NCBI GenBank assembly: GCA_041395505.1
Contig: JAWLAG010000002.1
Location: forward strand, 625,001-689,000
Direction of reading: 5' to 3'
Length of the DNA: 64,000 nucleotides
Source of the DNA: Steroidobacteraceae bacterium
GTDB taxonomy: Bacteria; Pseudomonadota; Gammaproteobacteria; Steroidobacterales; Steroidobacteraceae
The notes beneath the pieces are model-generated. The model did no database searches and had not been told where the DNA came from. It was given only the letters and a program-made list of their open reading frames with translations. A program made the translations under genes and the position numbers. Shown here piece by piece: positions 33,315-42,229 of this stretch (its first letter is position 1; each line of letters starts with the position of its first letter).

Positions 33315-35164
33315 CCACGCGCCTGCAGCGTGAACAGGCTGCGATAATGTCCGTCTGCGGCCATCAGCGCATCGTGACTGCCGCGCTCGACAATGCGCCC
33401 GTCCTGGATCACGACGATTTCATCGGCCATGCGCACGGTGGAAAAGCGATGCGAGATCAGGATCACGATGCGGTCGCGCGCGACCTCGCGAAAATGCTCG
33501 AAGACATTGGCCTCGGCAGCGGCATCCATCGCCGCGGTCGGCTCATCGAGCACGAGCACATCGGCCTTCACGCGCATGAATGCACGCGCCAGCGCAATTT
33601 TCTGCCACTGGCCGCCGGAGAGCTCGCGACCATCCTTGAACCACTTGCCGAGTTGAGTGCGATAGTCCTCCGGCATCGATTCGATGAAGGCGCGTGCCAT
33701 CGCCTGGTCCGAGGCGCGACGCCAGCGCAGTTCATCCTCGAACGCTTCGACGTCCCCGGCGCCGATATTCTCGCCGACCAGCAACTGGTAGCGCGCGAAG
33801 TCCTGAAAGATCACGCCTATCCTGCGTCGCAGCGCCTGCTCGTCCCAGCGCTCGAGGTCGAGGCCATCGAGCAGTATCCGGCCGCTGCTCGGGCTGTAAA
33901 GCCGCGTCAGCAGTTTGATCAGCGTCGTCTTGCCAGAACCGTTCTCGCCAACGAGCGCCAGCGAATGTCCAGGCCGGATGTGCAGATCGATGTCGATCAG
34001 CGCCGGACTGTCGCTGCCGGGATAGGTGAAGCTCACTTTCTCGAAGCGCACGCCGTCGGCGGGCTCGGGCCCGCTCGCCATCGTGGCCTTGCGTGCGCGT
34101 ACCGGCGTCTCGAGGAACTCGTAGAGCGTTGCGATGTACAGGTTGTCTTCGTACATGCCGCTCACGGCCGACAAAATCGCCGATACCGCGCTCTGCCCCT
34201 GCCGGAACAGCGCGACGTACATGGTCATGCCACCGAGCGTGATGCGCCGTTCGATCGCGCTCCAGGCCGTGAATGCATACGCACCATAGAGCGCAGCCGT
34301 GCCGAGCAGGCCCACGGCGAATCCCCAGCCATCGCGGCGCAGCGTCAGATCGCGATCCGCCTGGTAGACACGGCGGAAGATGTCCCGGTAGCGATCGAGC
34401 AGACGCGGCCCGAGGTTGTACAGCTGCACTTCCTTGGCATGATCCTCGCGGGCAAGCACCGTCTCGAGGTAAAGCTGCATGCGCGTCTCGGGCGAGCGCC
34501 AGCGAAACAGGCGGAATGCATCGCCCGAAAACTTCGCCTCCGCAACGAATGACGGCAGACCGGCAAGAAAGAGCAGGATCACGGCCCAGGGCGAGAAGTC
34601 GGCGATCAGCACGGCGAATGAGACAAGGGCAACGCTATTTTGCGCCAGGCCAAAGGTGCGCATCACCAGCGACAACGGTCGGCTCGACGCTTCACGCCGC
34701 GCGCGTGTGAGCTTGTCGTAGAACTCCGCGTCCTCGAACTGGGACAACTCGAGCGTCAGCGCCTTCTCGAGGATCAATTCATTCACCCGCTGACCGAGCT
34801 GCGCACGCAGAAGGCTCTGTGCCGTGGAAATGCCGCGCTGGCCGGCCGCAAGCAGCGCGACCAGCAGCGCTTCGAGTGCGACGAATGCGAAGACCGTTTC
34901 CGTTTCAGGTCGCGCACCGGCAGCTGCAACGGCGGCGATCACCGAGTCGACGATCCGTGCGCCGACCCAGGCAACCCCCGCGGGCAGCAAACCGACCAGC
35001 AAGGTGAGAGCAACCAGGGCCAGGGTCAGCGGATGGCTGGTTGCCCAGACGAGTTCCACGGCGCGGCGGCCATAGACGAGTACATCGCGAAAGCCGGCGC
35101 GGATCGCGCCGCTGCCGACACGGCCGCCAGAGGCTGGCGACGCCGCGCCGTGCCGAGAGCTCAA
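33305..35164 (-). CDS. ABC transporter, fused permease/ATPase
   Basis: A 619-residue type I half-transporter with an ABC membrane domain (about 40-340, about six helices) and an ATPase domain: Walker A GENGSGKTT, Q-loop FQDFARY, signature LSGGQWQK, Walker B VLVLDEPTAAMD, H-loop LISHR. It resembles exporters of lipids or peptides. The TTG start overlaps the stop of the desaturase gene (TTGA), so the desaturase product or a related lipid is a plausible cargo (inference). It overlaps the AlkB gene at the tail. Confidence 0.9.
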   Translation of the reverse strand: MSSRHGAASPASGGRVGSGAIRAGFRDVLVYGRRAVELVWATSHPLTLALVALTLLVGLLPAGVAWVGARIVDSVIAAVAAAGARPETETVFAFVALEALLVALLAAGQRGISTAQSLLRAQLGQRVNELILEKALTLELSQFEDAEFYDKLTRARREASSRPLSLVMRTFGLAQNSVALVSFAVLIADFSPWAVILLFLAGLPSFVAEAKFSGDAFRLFRWRSPETRMQLYLETVLAREDHAKEVQLYNLGPRLLDRYRDIFRRVYQADRDLTLRRDGWGFAVGLLGTAALYGAYAFTAWSAIERRITLGGMTMYVALFRQGQSAVSAILSAVSGMYEDNLYIATLYEFLETPVRARKATMASGPEPADGVRFEKVSFTYPGSDSPALIDIDLHIRPGHSLALVGENGSGKTTLIKLLTRLYSPSSGRILLDGLDLERWDEQALRRRIGVIFQDFARYQLLVGENIGAGDVEAFEDELRWRRASDQAMARAFIESMPEDYRTQLGKWFKDGRELSGGQWQKIALARAFMRVKADVLVLDEPTAAMDAAAEANVFEHFREVARDRIVILISHRFSTVRMADEIVVIQDGRIVERGSHDALMAADGHYRSLFTLQARGYR

Positions 35165-36249
35165 GTGGCGGGTGCGGCCAGCTCCGGGAAGAGCGGAGCG
35201 GCAGTCACGCGGCCGCGAAAATCAAGCCAGCGGTGGTTCTTGTAGTCGTAGAGTTTGCAGCTGCGCACCGTATCCCAGTAGCGTTTCCAGTCGAGCCGGT
35301 AGGCGCGCGCGAGACCCGGGACCGCCTGTGCAAGTGCGCGTTGCGCCGAGCGCAGACGATACAGGGGCACAGCGGTGTTCACGTGATGCGCCCCGTGCTC
35401 GAGGATGTCGTGCAGCATCTGTCCGAAGAACTTCGGCACCTGCACGTTGATGGTCGTGGTAATGAATCCGAGCCGCGCCTGCCACTCGTCGCGCCGCGCA
35501 AACCAGGCGACGCCCGGATGCGTGTGCTGAACGTAGATGACAAATCCCATGATGCAGTTGAAGGCAAGGAAAGGCAGCAGGAAGCCACGCAGCAACGTCA
35601 TGGTCACCGAGTGATCCTTGTAGAGCGCCCAACCGACCAGGGCCGCGACCCACAGCGCCGCCACGCCGAGCACCAGCGCATTGTCCCAGTAGAAGACCGC
35701 GCGCCGTATGCCAACGTGTTTCTTGTTGGGCAGGATCAGTTTGTTCCACCACATTTCGATCAGGTAATAGAGTCCCTGGCCAAAGCCGCTGCGGTAAATG
35801 CGCTCGAGTCCGCGACGCCAGATGGGCGCTGCCATGTATTCCTCGGCCGACATCGGCACCCAGACCTGGTCGCGACCCTTCAGGTTGGTGAAGCCGTGAT
35901 GCGCGACATTGTGCCCAAGGTCCCACAGGCTGAAGGGCGTCAGCGAGGGCAGGAAGGCGATGCGGCCAATGAGCTTGTTGAGCCAGGGATAGGGCGTATA
36001 GCTGCCGTGGCAGGCGTCATGACCGATGACGAACAGGCGCGCAATCGCGATAGTCGCGAGCAGTACGCAGCCCCAACGCGCCCACCAGGACTGGAACACA
36101 CAGGCGCCGGCAATGGCCACCAGCAGGAAGGTGATATCGAGCAGCCACCTCATGACCGGCAACCAGGCATCGCGGCGGAGGTACTCCTGCATCGCAACCC
36201 GCACCAGCCGTTTGGCATCCTGACGCAGCTGAATCGAACCCGCAGACAT
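35161..36249 (-). CDS. Fatty acid desaturase-family membrane di-iron enzyme
   Basis: A 362-residue protein with the three His boxes of the membrane desaturase/hydroxylase superfamily: HDACHGS, HNVAHH and a late EHGAHHV, set among about four to six membrane helices. It introduces double bonds or hydroxyl groups into lipid chains using O2. ATG 36249 (MSAGSIQLRQ) has GAGGG upstream; an ATG 11 codons earlier is possible. It is coupled to an ABC exporter gene. The RES toxin gene lies upstream on the same strand, 66 bp away. Confidence 0.88.
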   Translation of the reverse strand: MSAGSIQLRQDAKRLVRVAMQEYLRRDAWLPVMRWLLDITFLLVAIAGACVFQSWWARWGCVLLATIAIARLFVIGHDACHGSYTPYPWLNKLIGRIAFLPSLTPFSLWDLGHNVAHHGFTNLKGRDQVWVPMSAEEYMAAPIWRRGLERIYRSGFGQGLYYLIEMWWNKLILPNKKHVGIRRAVFYWDNALVLGVAALWVAALVGWALYKDHSVTMTLLRGFLLPFLAFNCIMGFVIYVQHTHPGVAWFARRDEWQARLGFITTTINVQVPKFFGQMLHDILEHGAHHVNTAVPLYRLRSAQRALAQAVPGLARAYRLDWKRYWDTVRSCKLYDYKNHRWLDFRGRVTAAPLFPELAAPAT

Positions 36250-36315
36250 CGGCAAAACCCTCAGTCGATGACCCGACAACAAGGGAAGGATAGCCCATCT
36301 TGGCCTGCCAGACAG

Positions 36316-37017
36316 CTAATCAGGTCGCAATGGCGCCTTGCGGTAGACCTCGGCAATGCGTTCGCCATCAAAGACATAGGCCAGGTGCCCGCCTTCGCGC
36401 ACACGCGAGCAGATCCTCGGGGTCAGCGCAGCCAGGCATTGTCCGCGCTCGTGGCGCACACTGTCGTAGGCGATGGCCTCGGCGCCACGCTTGCGCGCCT
36501 CGGCCGCGAAGGCCTGGCTACGCTCATAGCCGTCGGGTTCGTAGATCTCCGGCAGGCGGGCTTTTTCGCCGCGAACATCGATGCAACGCGTTGCGCGGAT
36601 ATCGAGCTCATAGATCCTCATGTCGAGTTCCAGGCGCGGCGAGCCGGTCAGTCGCAGGAAGCGCTCGCGGTGGAACCGCGTTTCCGCGATTGCCGTTGCA
36701 AGCGAGCGCGCGGCGTAAAGTGCCCCTGCCATGGCATTCGCGAACCTCGAGCCCGTGCCGCCGCGGTGGGTGAACGGCGCCATGATGACGCTCGCGCCAG
36801 GACCGTAGACGCGCTCGGCGCGGGGAATCAGGTCGATTTCACCCGCCTGCTGTCGCAAACGCGCGTTGGTCAGCGATTCCACCCAGTTGAGCGCAGCGAA
36901 ATCCCCGGGCGGTGCAACCCGCTCGAACAGGTTGATCGTCGGGAAACGGCTTGGCAGGATGCGCACGGCATTGCGCCAGTGGGTGCGTTTCTCGGTCAGC
37001 CAGGACGGCCAATCCAT
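36316..37017 (-). CDS. RES-domain toxin
   Basis: A 233-residue RES-domain protein. The family landmarks are present: an Arg (LFERV), GGTGSRFANA, ALYAARSLATAIAETRFHRE and AIAYDSVRHERGQCLA, ending YVFDGERIAEVY. RES toxins such as MbcT degrade NAD+ by phosphorolysis and halt growth. The gene lies 9 bp after the Xre antitoxin gene, the usual antitoxin-toxin order. Confidence 0.9.
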   Translation of the reverse strand: MDWPSWLTEKRTHWRNAVRILPSRFPTINLFERVAPPGDFAALNWVESLTNARLRQQAGEIDLIPRAERVYGPGASVIMAPFTHRGGTGSRFANAMAGALYAARSLATAIAETRFHRERFLRLTGSPRLELDMRIYELDIRATRCIDVRGEKARLPEIYEPDGYERSQAFAAEARKRGAEAIAYDSVRHERGQCLAALTPRICSRVREGGHLAYVFDGERIAEVYRKAPLRPD

Positions 37018-37026
37018 GTCTGCGCT

Positions 37027-37440
37027 CTAAGGACCGCCGCGCTCGGCGTCGAGATACTCACGCACCACATAGAGGTCGGCCACGTTGCCCGACAGCATGC
37101 GCTCGAGCGCGGAGCGCCCACCAAAGAGCATGGCCTGGTTGGGCTGGCGCAACCAGGCGTCCGCGACAGCTTCGTCGGGAATGAGAATCTGCAGCGCTTT
37201 GTAGATGCCGAGCAGATAGGAGAGACGCTCCAGGGTATCGCGCGGCAGCATGGCCGGAGGCTTCTTCAGCCAGTTGAAATAAGTCGCGCGACTCACGCCG
37301 AGGAGCGTCTGCGCCTGGGCAGGCGTCAGTTGCCAGAGTTTCGCGATCTGGAAGAACGCGCCGAGCGCAGCGCCCGCGGCCTTCGCTGGCTGCGCCAGTG
37401 CCGCGGCGTCGTGTCGGGTCTGTGGGTCTGCCTGTGCCAT
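37027..37440 (-). CDS. Xre/MbcA/ParS-type antitoxin
   Basis: A 137-residue antitoxin. A central helix-turn-helix (WQLTPAQAQTLLGVSRATYF, then NWLKK) and the MbcA/ParS/Xre toxin-binding region (LSYLLGIYKALQILIPDEAV, then FGGRSALERMLSGNVADLY) match the DUF2384 family. It neutralises the RES protein and should repress the operon through the paired operators at 37453-37498. The ATG lacks a clear Shine-Dalgarno sequence and lies only about 6 bp from the predicted transcription start, so the message may be near-leaderless. Confidence 0.9.
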   Translation of the reverse strand: MAQADPQTRHDAAALAQPAKAAGAALGAFFQIAKLWQLTPAQAQTLLGVSRATYFNWLKKPPAMLPRDTLERLSYLLGIYKALQILIPDEAVADAWLRQPNQAMLFGGRSALERMLSGNVADLYVVREYLDAERGGP

Positions 37441-37452
37441 GTCCGGGTACAG

Positions 37453-37498
37453 AGTCTACCAATAGACTAATTGCCTGTAAACAGTCCAATTCGAGACT
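37453..37498 (-). promoter_or_regulatory. RES-Xre promoter with two AGTC-N8-GACT operators
   Basis: Operator 1 (37453-37468, AGTCTACCAATAGACT) has perfect 6-base arms. Operator 2 (37483-37498) has the same AGTC-N8-GACT frame. Their starts are exactly 30 bp apart, about three helical turns. On the minus strand, -35 TTTACA (plus 37476-37481), 17 bp, then -10 TAGACT (plus 37453-37458) places the -10 inside operator 1 and operator 2 just upstream of the -35. This layout fits cooperative autorepression by the Xre antitoxin. Confidence 0.65.
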
Positions 37499-37583
37499 AT
37501 CTGACAGAATCCCGCCTCGTGCCTACCACCCCCCCGCCGGTCGGCGCATAATGAACCGGTACTGACGACCAGGGAGTGTTGCA

Positions 37584-38012
37584 ATGGCGTTGGTCAAGCA
37601 TCTGCTCGATCAGAAAGGCCGGGTGACCCACACGATCGCCCACGATGCCTCGGTACTCGATGCGATTCGCCGCATGGCGGAGCTCGGCATAGGCGCACTC
37701 GTGGTAATGCGCGACACGCAAGCCGCCGGCATCGTTTCCGAACGCGACTACGCCCGCAAGGTCATCCTGCAGGGCCGCTCCTCGCGGGACACCAAGGTCA
37801 CGGAAATCATGAGCGCTCCGATCATCGCGGTCGATGAACAGACGACCGTCGATCGTTGCATGCGCCTGATGACGCAGCATCGCATCCGTCACCTGCCCGT
37901 GCTCGATGACCGCGAGCTGCTTGGCGTCGTGTCGATCGGTGACCTGGTGAAGGCGTTGATCGCCGAGCAGCGCGAAACGATCGAGCAGCTGCAGGCCTAT
38001 ATCCATCAATAA
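37584..38012 (+). CDS. CBS-domain pair protein
   Basis: A 142-residue protein of two CBS domains: DASVLDAIRRMAELGIGALV, then VSERDYARKVI; and DEQTTVDRCMRLMTQHRIRH, then LPVLDDRELLGVVSIGDLVK. The GIVSERDYARKV and GVVSIGDLVK strands end in the usual D-x-(V/A). Such stand-alone Bateman modules bind adenosine ligands and sense energy state; the partner is unknown. AGGGAG lies 8 bp before the ATG. It is divergent from the toxin-antitoxin operon. Confidence 0.9.
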   Translation: MALVKHLLDQKGRVTHTIAHDASVLDAIRRMAELGIGALVVMRDTQAAGIVSERDYARKVILQGRSSRDTKVTEIMSAPIIAVDEQTTVDRCMRLMTQHRIRHLPVLDDRELLGVVSIGDLVKALIAEQRETIEQLQAYIHQ

Positions 38013-38055
38013 GACGCAACAAGAATAATTCTGGAAAAACAAAATCGGGGGGTGC

Positions 38056-38457
38056 ATGGTGAACATGTCGACAGTCAACTGGCTGGCGGTCGCGGTTGCC
38101 GCGGTCGCGGGATTTCCGCTCGGGATGATCTGGTACGGACCGCTATTCGGCAAAGCCTGGATGCGCGAGACGGGCGTGACCGAGGAGAAGGCGCGTAGCG
38201 CCAATCCGGCCAAGCTCTACGGCACGGTGCTCGTACTCAATCTGATTGCCGCCTGGAGCATGGCGCTGGTGATCGGCCTCGCGGGCTGGCGCACGGGCCT
38301 GCATGTCGGGTTGATGATTGCGCTCACTTTCGTCGCGGTGGCGCTCGGCATCAATTACCTGTTCGAGTTCAGAACGCTGCGGCTGTGGCTGATCAACTCA
38401 GGCTATATGGTGGTGTTCTTCAGTGTGATGGGCCTGATCCTGGGAGCCTGGCACTAG
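38056..38457 (+). CDS. DUF1761 membrane protein
   Basis: A 133-residue protein with four helices and the DUF1761 opening VAAVAGFPLGMIWYGPLFGK, then WMRETGVTEE. The N-x-x-Y-x-F-E-x-R segment (INYLFEFRTL) before the last helix is also typical. No known function. The start is ATG 38056 (GGGGGG upstream) or a second ATG nine bases later. Tail-to-tail with the gene at 38467. Confidence 0.85.
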   Translation: MVNMSTVNWLAVAVAAVAGFPLGMIWYGPLFGKAWMRETGVTEEKARSANPAKLYGTVLVLNLIAAWSMALVIGLAGWRTGLHVGLMIALTFVAVALGINYLFEFRTLRLWLINSGYMVVFFSVMGLILGAWH

Positions 38458-38466
38458 GGCAGAGCT

Positions 38467-38958
38467 TCACCGGGAGCGCTCCGCGCGCCACCAGTCGGCG
38501 AGGCCACGCGCCTCGTCGATCAATGTGTATTGCTGCAGGCGGCCGCGCCGATACCATAGCCAGGTTCGGCCGCGGTCGGCGCCGCCGGCGGCGAGCTGGA
38601 TCATCTCGAAACATTCGACTTCCGGGTCCGCCGCGAAGGCAAAACGCAGGTAGACCGTGGTCTCGTCGATCTCCCACATCCGCCCGGCGATCCTCCCCGT
38701 GTCGAAGTGGATGACGCCATCGCGATGCCGGCCTTCGAAAATGCGTGACTCGCGCCGACCGTCGTCGTGCAGGTATTGCGATTCCTGGCGGTAGGCCCGG
38801 GCGTTGTCCCGTGAGAAGCTCACCAGGATCTGGAATCGGTAACTGCTCTGCACCTCGCCCGCGGGCGTCACGAAGCTGTAGCGGCCGTGCCATTCGCCGG
38901 CGTGCTGTACGAGCACCGGCATGCGCTCGAAAACGCTCGCCTCGCTGGCGGCGATCAT
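38467..38958 (-). CDS. DUF3598-like (lipocalin-type) protein
   Basis: A 163-residue soluble beta-rich protein: VQHAGEWHGRYSFVTPAGEV, SYRFQILVSF, RIFEGRHRDGVIHFDTGRIA and WEIDETTVYLRF. The pattern of short beta strands resembles DUF3598/lipocalin-like domains. No catalytic motif. Its start overlaps the stop of the TerC gene (ATGA), making it the third gene of a mazG-like/terC operon. Confidence 0.6.
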   Translation of the reverse strand: MIAASEASVFERMPVLVQHAGEWHGRYSFVTPAGEVQSSYRFQILVSFSRDNARAYRQESQYLHDDGRRESRIFEGRHRDGVIHFDTGRIAGRMWEIDETTVYLRFAFAADPEVECFEMIQLAAGGADRGRTWLWYRRGRLQQYTLIDEARGLADWWRAERSR

Positions 38959-39728
38959 TGGCGCTTGCCCACCGCGCCGGCTTGATCGCGGGCATATGGG
39001 GCATGCAGGTGCACGGTCTCGCGCGAGCGCGAGCGCAGGCGCAGATTGAGCAATTCCACGATCAGCGAGAAAGCCATGGCGAAGTAGACATAGCCTTTTG
39101 GCACGTGGTGATCGAAGCCATCGGCGATCAGCACCACGCCGATCACGAACAGGAAGGCAAGCGCCAGCATCTTGACGGTGGGCCGCTGCGAAACGAAGCG
39201 ACCGATCGGGTTCGCGAACAGCATCATCAAGGCCACCGAGAGCACGACGGCGGCGATCATGATACGGATGTCATCGACGAGGCCAACGGCGGTGATGATC
39301 GAATCGAGAGAAAAGACCGCATCGACGACGATGATCTGCATGATGACGCCCGCCATGGTCGCCTTGACCCGACGCGATGCGACGCCCTCTTCGCCCTCCA
39401 GCAACTGGTGTACCTCGCCAGTGCTCTTGATCAGGAGGAATAGGCCGCCGCCGATCAGGATCAGGTCGCGGCCGGAGAAGCCATTGCCGAGAATCTCGAA
39501 CAGTGGTGCAGTAAGTCCTATCAGCCAGCTCAGTGCGAACAGCAGCGCGATGCGCATGAGCATTGCGATTGTGAGGCCAGTGAGACGCGCCTTTTCACGC
39601 TGCTCGGGCGGCAGTTTGTCCGCAAGGATGGCAATGAAGATGATGTTGTCGACCCCCAGCACCAGCTCGAGCGCCGTGAGCGTCAGAAAGGCGATCCAGG
39701 CCTGCGGGTCGGTGAGTAGCTCGGTCAT
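38955..39728 (-). CDS. TerC-family integral membrane protein
   Basis: A 257-residue membrane protein with about seven helices and the two TerC metal motifs LELVLGVDNIIFIAIL and VVDAVFSLDSIITAVG, where the Asp residues lie in opposite helices. Characterised relatives (Alx, MeeF/MeeY types) export manganese or help metalate exported enzymes. ATG 39728 (MTELLTDPQAW) is chosen over a longer frame. It sits between the MazG-like and lipocalin-like genes. No Mn riboswitch is evident in the 26-bp gap. Confidence 0.9.
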   Translation of the reverse strand: MTELLTDPQAWIAFLTLTALELVLGVDNIIFIAILADKLPPEQREKARLTGLTIAMLMRIALLFALSWLIGLTAPLFEILGNGFSGRDLILIGGGLFLLIKSTGEVHQLLEGEEGVASRRVKATMAGVIMQIIVVDAVFSLDSIITAVGLVDDIRIMIAAVVLSVALMMLFANPIGRFVSQRPTVKMLALAFLFVIGVVLIADGFDHHVPKGYVYFAMAFSLIVELLNLRLRSRSRETVHLHAPYARDQAGAVGKRQ

Positions 39729-39754
39729 TGCGACGACTGCCTGCAGCTCAAGTC

Positions 39755-40102
39755 TCAATACTCGTCATATTTCAACGCCTGGCCACGCACGCGTTCGGCC
39801 GGATAGCGCGACTCATTGCGCTTCATTTTCGCATGCGCCGCGGCCAGGAGGTCGATGTCGGTGCGATCCGCCATTCGCACCAGGTATATAAGTATGTCCG
39901 CCAGCTCATCCTCCACCCGGTGGCGCATCTCGACATCGAGCTGGCCACTTTCCTCACCCGACCGCCATTGGAAAATCTCCAGCAGTTCGCCACATTCGGC
40001 CGCGAGCGCCATCGCCAGATTCTTCGGATTGTGAAATTTCTCCCAATCGCGTGCCTCGGCGAATTCGCGCAGCTTGCGCTTGAGCTCACTCAGTTCATCC
40101 AT
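39755..40102 (-). CDS. MazG-like nucleotide pyrophosphohydrolase
   Basis: A 115-residue protein of the all-alpha NTP pyrophosphatase fold (RS21-C6/iMazG type). Metal-binding motif 1 is AECGELLEIFQW and motif 2 is EDELADILIYLVRMAD (E-x-x-E and E-x-x-D). It hydrolyses (d)NTPs to the monophosphate and PPi, often dCTP or damaged nucleotides. It opens the terC operon. It is divergent from the S9 peptidase gene. Confidence 0.9.
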   Translation of the reverse strand: MDELSELKRKLREFAEARDWEKFHNPKNLAMALAAECGELLEIFQWRSGEESGQLDVEMRHRVEDELADILIYLVRMADRTDIDLLAAAHAKMKRNESRYPAERVRGQALKYDEY

Positions 40103-40188
40103 CGTTGCGGCTCCGTGGGGTTTGCCGCACCGTGCTGCGAGCGGCACAATGCCGTCCAGCAACAATGCGACCCCCGGGGCAATTATCA

Positions 40189-42219
40189 ATGAAACTCCCG
40201 CGACTGCCATGGTTGGCCTTGATTTTGCTGCCGCTGTCGCCCGCCGCGCAGGCCCTCGAGCCGATGTCGGCCGAGCGCATGTGGGAACTGCTGCGCCTGG
40301 GCGATGCCGACCTCTCGAGTGACGGCCGGCATGCGGTGGTCGCGGTGACTCGCTACGACATTGCCGGGAACAAGGGCCTCGCCGACCTGTGGTTGTTCGA
40401 CGTGGCCAGCGGTGAGTCGCGCCAATTGACCAGCGATCCGGCCAATGACTCCGCGCCGGTGTTCAGTCCGGACGGCCGGCAGATAGCCTTTCTGTCGAAG
40501 CGCGGCGACGACGAGGAAAGCCAGATTTATCTCATCGCCGTGGATGGCGGCGAGGCGCGGCGACTCACACAATTGCCGAGCGGTGCCGGCGCACTGCGTT
40601 GGTTTCCCGACGGGCAGCGATTGGCATTCATCACCCCGGTCTGGCCGAACCTGCCGCGCTGGGAGGATCAGGCAAAGCGTCGCAAGGCGCTCGCCGACAG
40701 CAAGATGACGGCCAGGGTATGGGAACGCGCACCGATTTCCTACTGGGACCACTTCCTCGATGAGCGCGAACCGCATCTGTTCTCGATTGCGGTCGCCACC
40801 GGCGAAATCACCGCCATCACACGCGAAACCGGCCGACACCTTTCGCGTCAGGAAGCCACCCGCCACTCCTATGACATCTCGCCTGACGGCCTCGAGATCG
40901 CCTTCGCCTCCGACATCGACACGAGCGGCATCGACAGCAACTACGACATCTTCGTGGTGCCGGCCTGCGGCTGCAAACCCGCGCGCGACATCACGGCGGA
41001 CAACACGGCCGACGACGATGCACCGTTGTACAGCCCGGACGGCAAGCAGCTCGCGTTCCTGCAGCAGCGTATCAAGGGTTTCTATGCCGATCGGTCGCGT
41101 CTGATGATTCACGATCGCGCGAGCGGCGCGAACCGCGAACTCTCGCCCGGATGGGATCGCTCCGCGGGCGGCCTTGCCTGGCGGAGCGACTCACGGGCCC
41201 TGTACGGCACCATCGACGACGCAGCGCACCAGGCTGTCTATCGCTTCGACCTGGCAAGCGGTGCCGCACATCGCGTCACGCAACGGGACAGCTACTCGAA
41301 TCTTGCGCTCGGCGCCAGGCGCACCGCAATCGCGCTGCGCCAGAGTTTCACCGAACCACCGACGTTGGTATCGCTCAATCTGCAAAGTGGCGAAGCGCGG
41401 CCGCTTTCGCACTTCAACGATGCGGCTCTGGCGGCAACCGACTTTGGCAAGGTCGACAGCGTCACATACAGCGGCGCGCGCGGCGAGCCGATCCAGATGT
41501 GGGTCATCTACCCGCCCGGCTTCGATGCCGCCAAACGGTACCCGGTCTACATGTTGCTCCACGGCGGCCCACACAACGCCATCACCGACGCCACGCAGTT
41601 TCGCTGGAACGCACAGGTCTTCGCGAGCTGGGGATATATCGTCACCTGGCACAATTTCCATGGTTCGAGCGGATTCGGACAGGCCTTCGCCGACTCGATC
41701 AATCCCGATCGCATCACCCTGCCCTACGAGGATACGATCAAGGCAGCCGAGTGGCTCGCGGCGCAACCCTATGTCGATGCATCGCGCATGGTGGCGGGAG
41801 GCGGCTCCTACGGCGGCTTCCTGGCGGCGACCCTGCTTGGCCGCAAGCATCCCTTCAAGGCACTGATCGCGCATGCCGCGGTGTACAACAGCTTTACGCA
41901 GATCGCAGCGGATTACGGCGCCGGAAAGGATCGCTTCTTCGAGTCCTGGGAACGCCCCGAGGAATTCGCGCGCTACTCGCCGCACAGTGCCGCCGCGAAT
42001 TTCGCTACTCCGACGCTCGTCATCCATGGCCAGCAGGATGCGCGAGTACCGGTCAATCACGGTATCGAGCTGTTCAATACGTTGCAAAAGCGCGGCGTGC
42101 CATCGAAGCTCGTGTATTTTCCGGATGAGAACCACTGGGTACTGAAGCCGCAGAATTCACTCTTCTGGTACCAGACGGTGCGCGACTGGCTGGCCAAGTA
42201 CGCTCCGCCCGACGAGTAG
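40189..42219 (+). CDS. Exported S9-family peptidase (acylaminoacyl/DPP type)
   Basis: A 676-residue precursor: signal peptide MKLPRLPWLALILLPLSPAA, then QA; beta-propeller (about 25-410) with SPDGRQIAFLS-type repeats; and catalytic domain with elbow GGGSYGGFLAATL (Ser), HGQQDARVPV (Asp) and DENHWV (His). It acts in the periplasm on short peptides. Four Cys in the propeller may form disulfides. The Tat-exported epimerase gene follows after 10 bp, so they are probably cotranscribed. ATG 40189 is chosen for the signal peptide; the Shine-Dalgarno is weak (GGGG). Confidence 0.9.
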   Translation: MKLPRLPWLALILLPLSPAAQALEPMSAERMWELLRLGDADLSSDGRHAVVAVTRYDIAGNKGLADLWLFDVASGESRQLTSDPANDSAPVFSPDGRQIAFLSKRGDDEESQIYLIAVDGGEARRLTQLPSGAGALRWFPDGQRLAFITPVWPNLPRWEDQAKRRKALADSKMTARVWERAPISYWDHFLDEREPHLFSIAVATGEITAITRETGRHLSRQEATRHSYDISPDGLEIAFASDIDTSGIDSNYDIFVVPACGCKPARDITADNTADDDAPLYSPDGKQLAFLQQRIKGFYADRSRLMIHDRASGANRELSPGWDRSAGGLAWRSDSRALYGTIDDAAHQAVYRFDLASGAAHRVTQRDSYSNLALGARRTAIALRQSFTEPPTLVSLNLQSGEARPLSHFNDAALAATDFGKVDSVTYSGARGEPIQMWVIYPPGFDAAKRYPVYMLLHGGPHNAITDATQFRWNAQVFASWGYIVTWHNFHGSSGFGQAFADSINPDRITLPYEDTIKAAEWLAAQPYVDASRMVAGGGSYGGFLAATLLGRKHPFKALIAHAAVYNSFTQIAADYGAGKDRFFESWERPEEFARYSPHSAAANFATPTLVIHGQQDARVPVNHGIELFNTLQKRGVPSKLVYFPDENHWVLKPQNSLFWYQTVRDWLAKYAPPDE

Positions 42220-42229
42220 TGAGGACGAA

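Noticed and set aside
35041..37470. An 809-codon open frame on the plus strand across the desaturase, RES and Xre genes.
   Set aside because: It is antisense to four well-supported genes, is Arg/Gln/His-rich without any fold, and reflects the GC-rich codon pattern.
37547..37552. CATAAT as a -10 for the CBS gene.
   Set aside because: No -35 hexamer 16-18 bp upstream, only a run of C; too weak to list.
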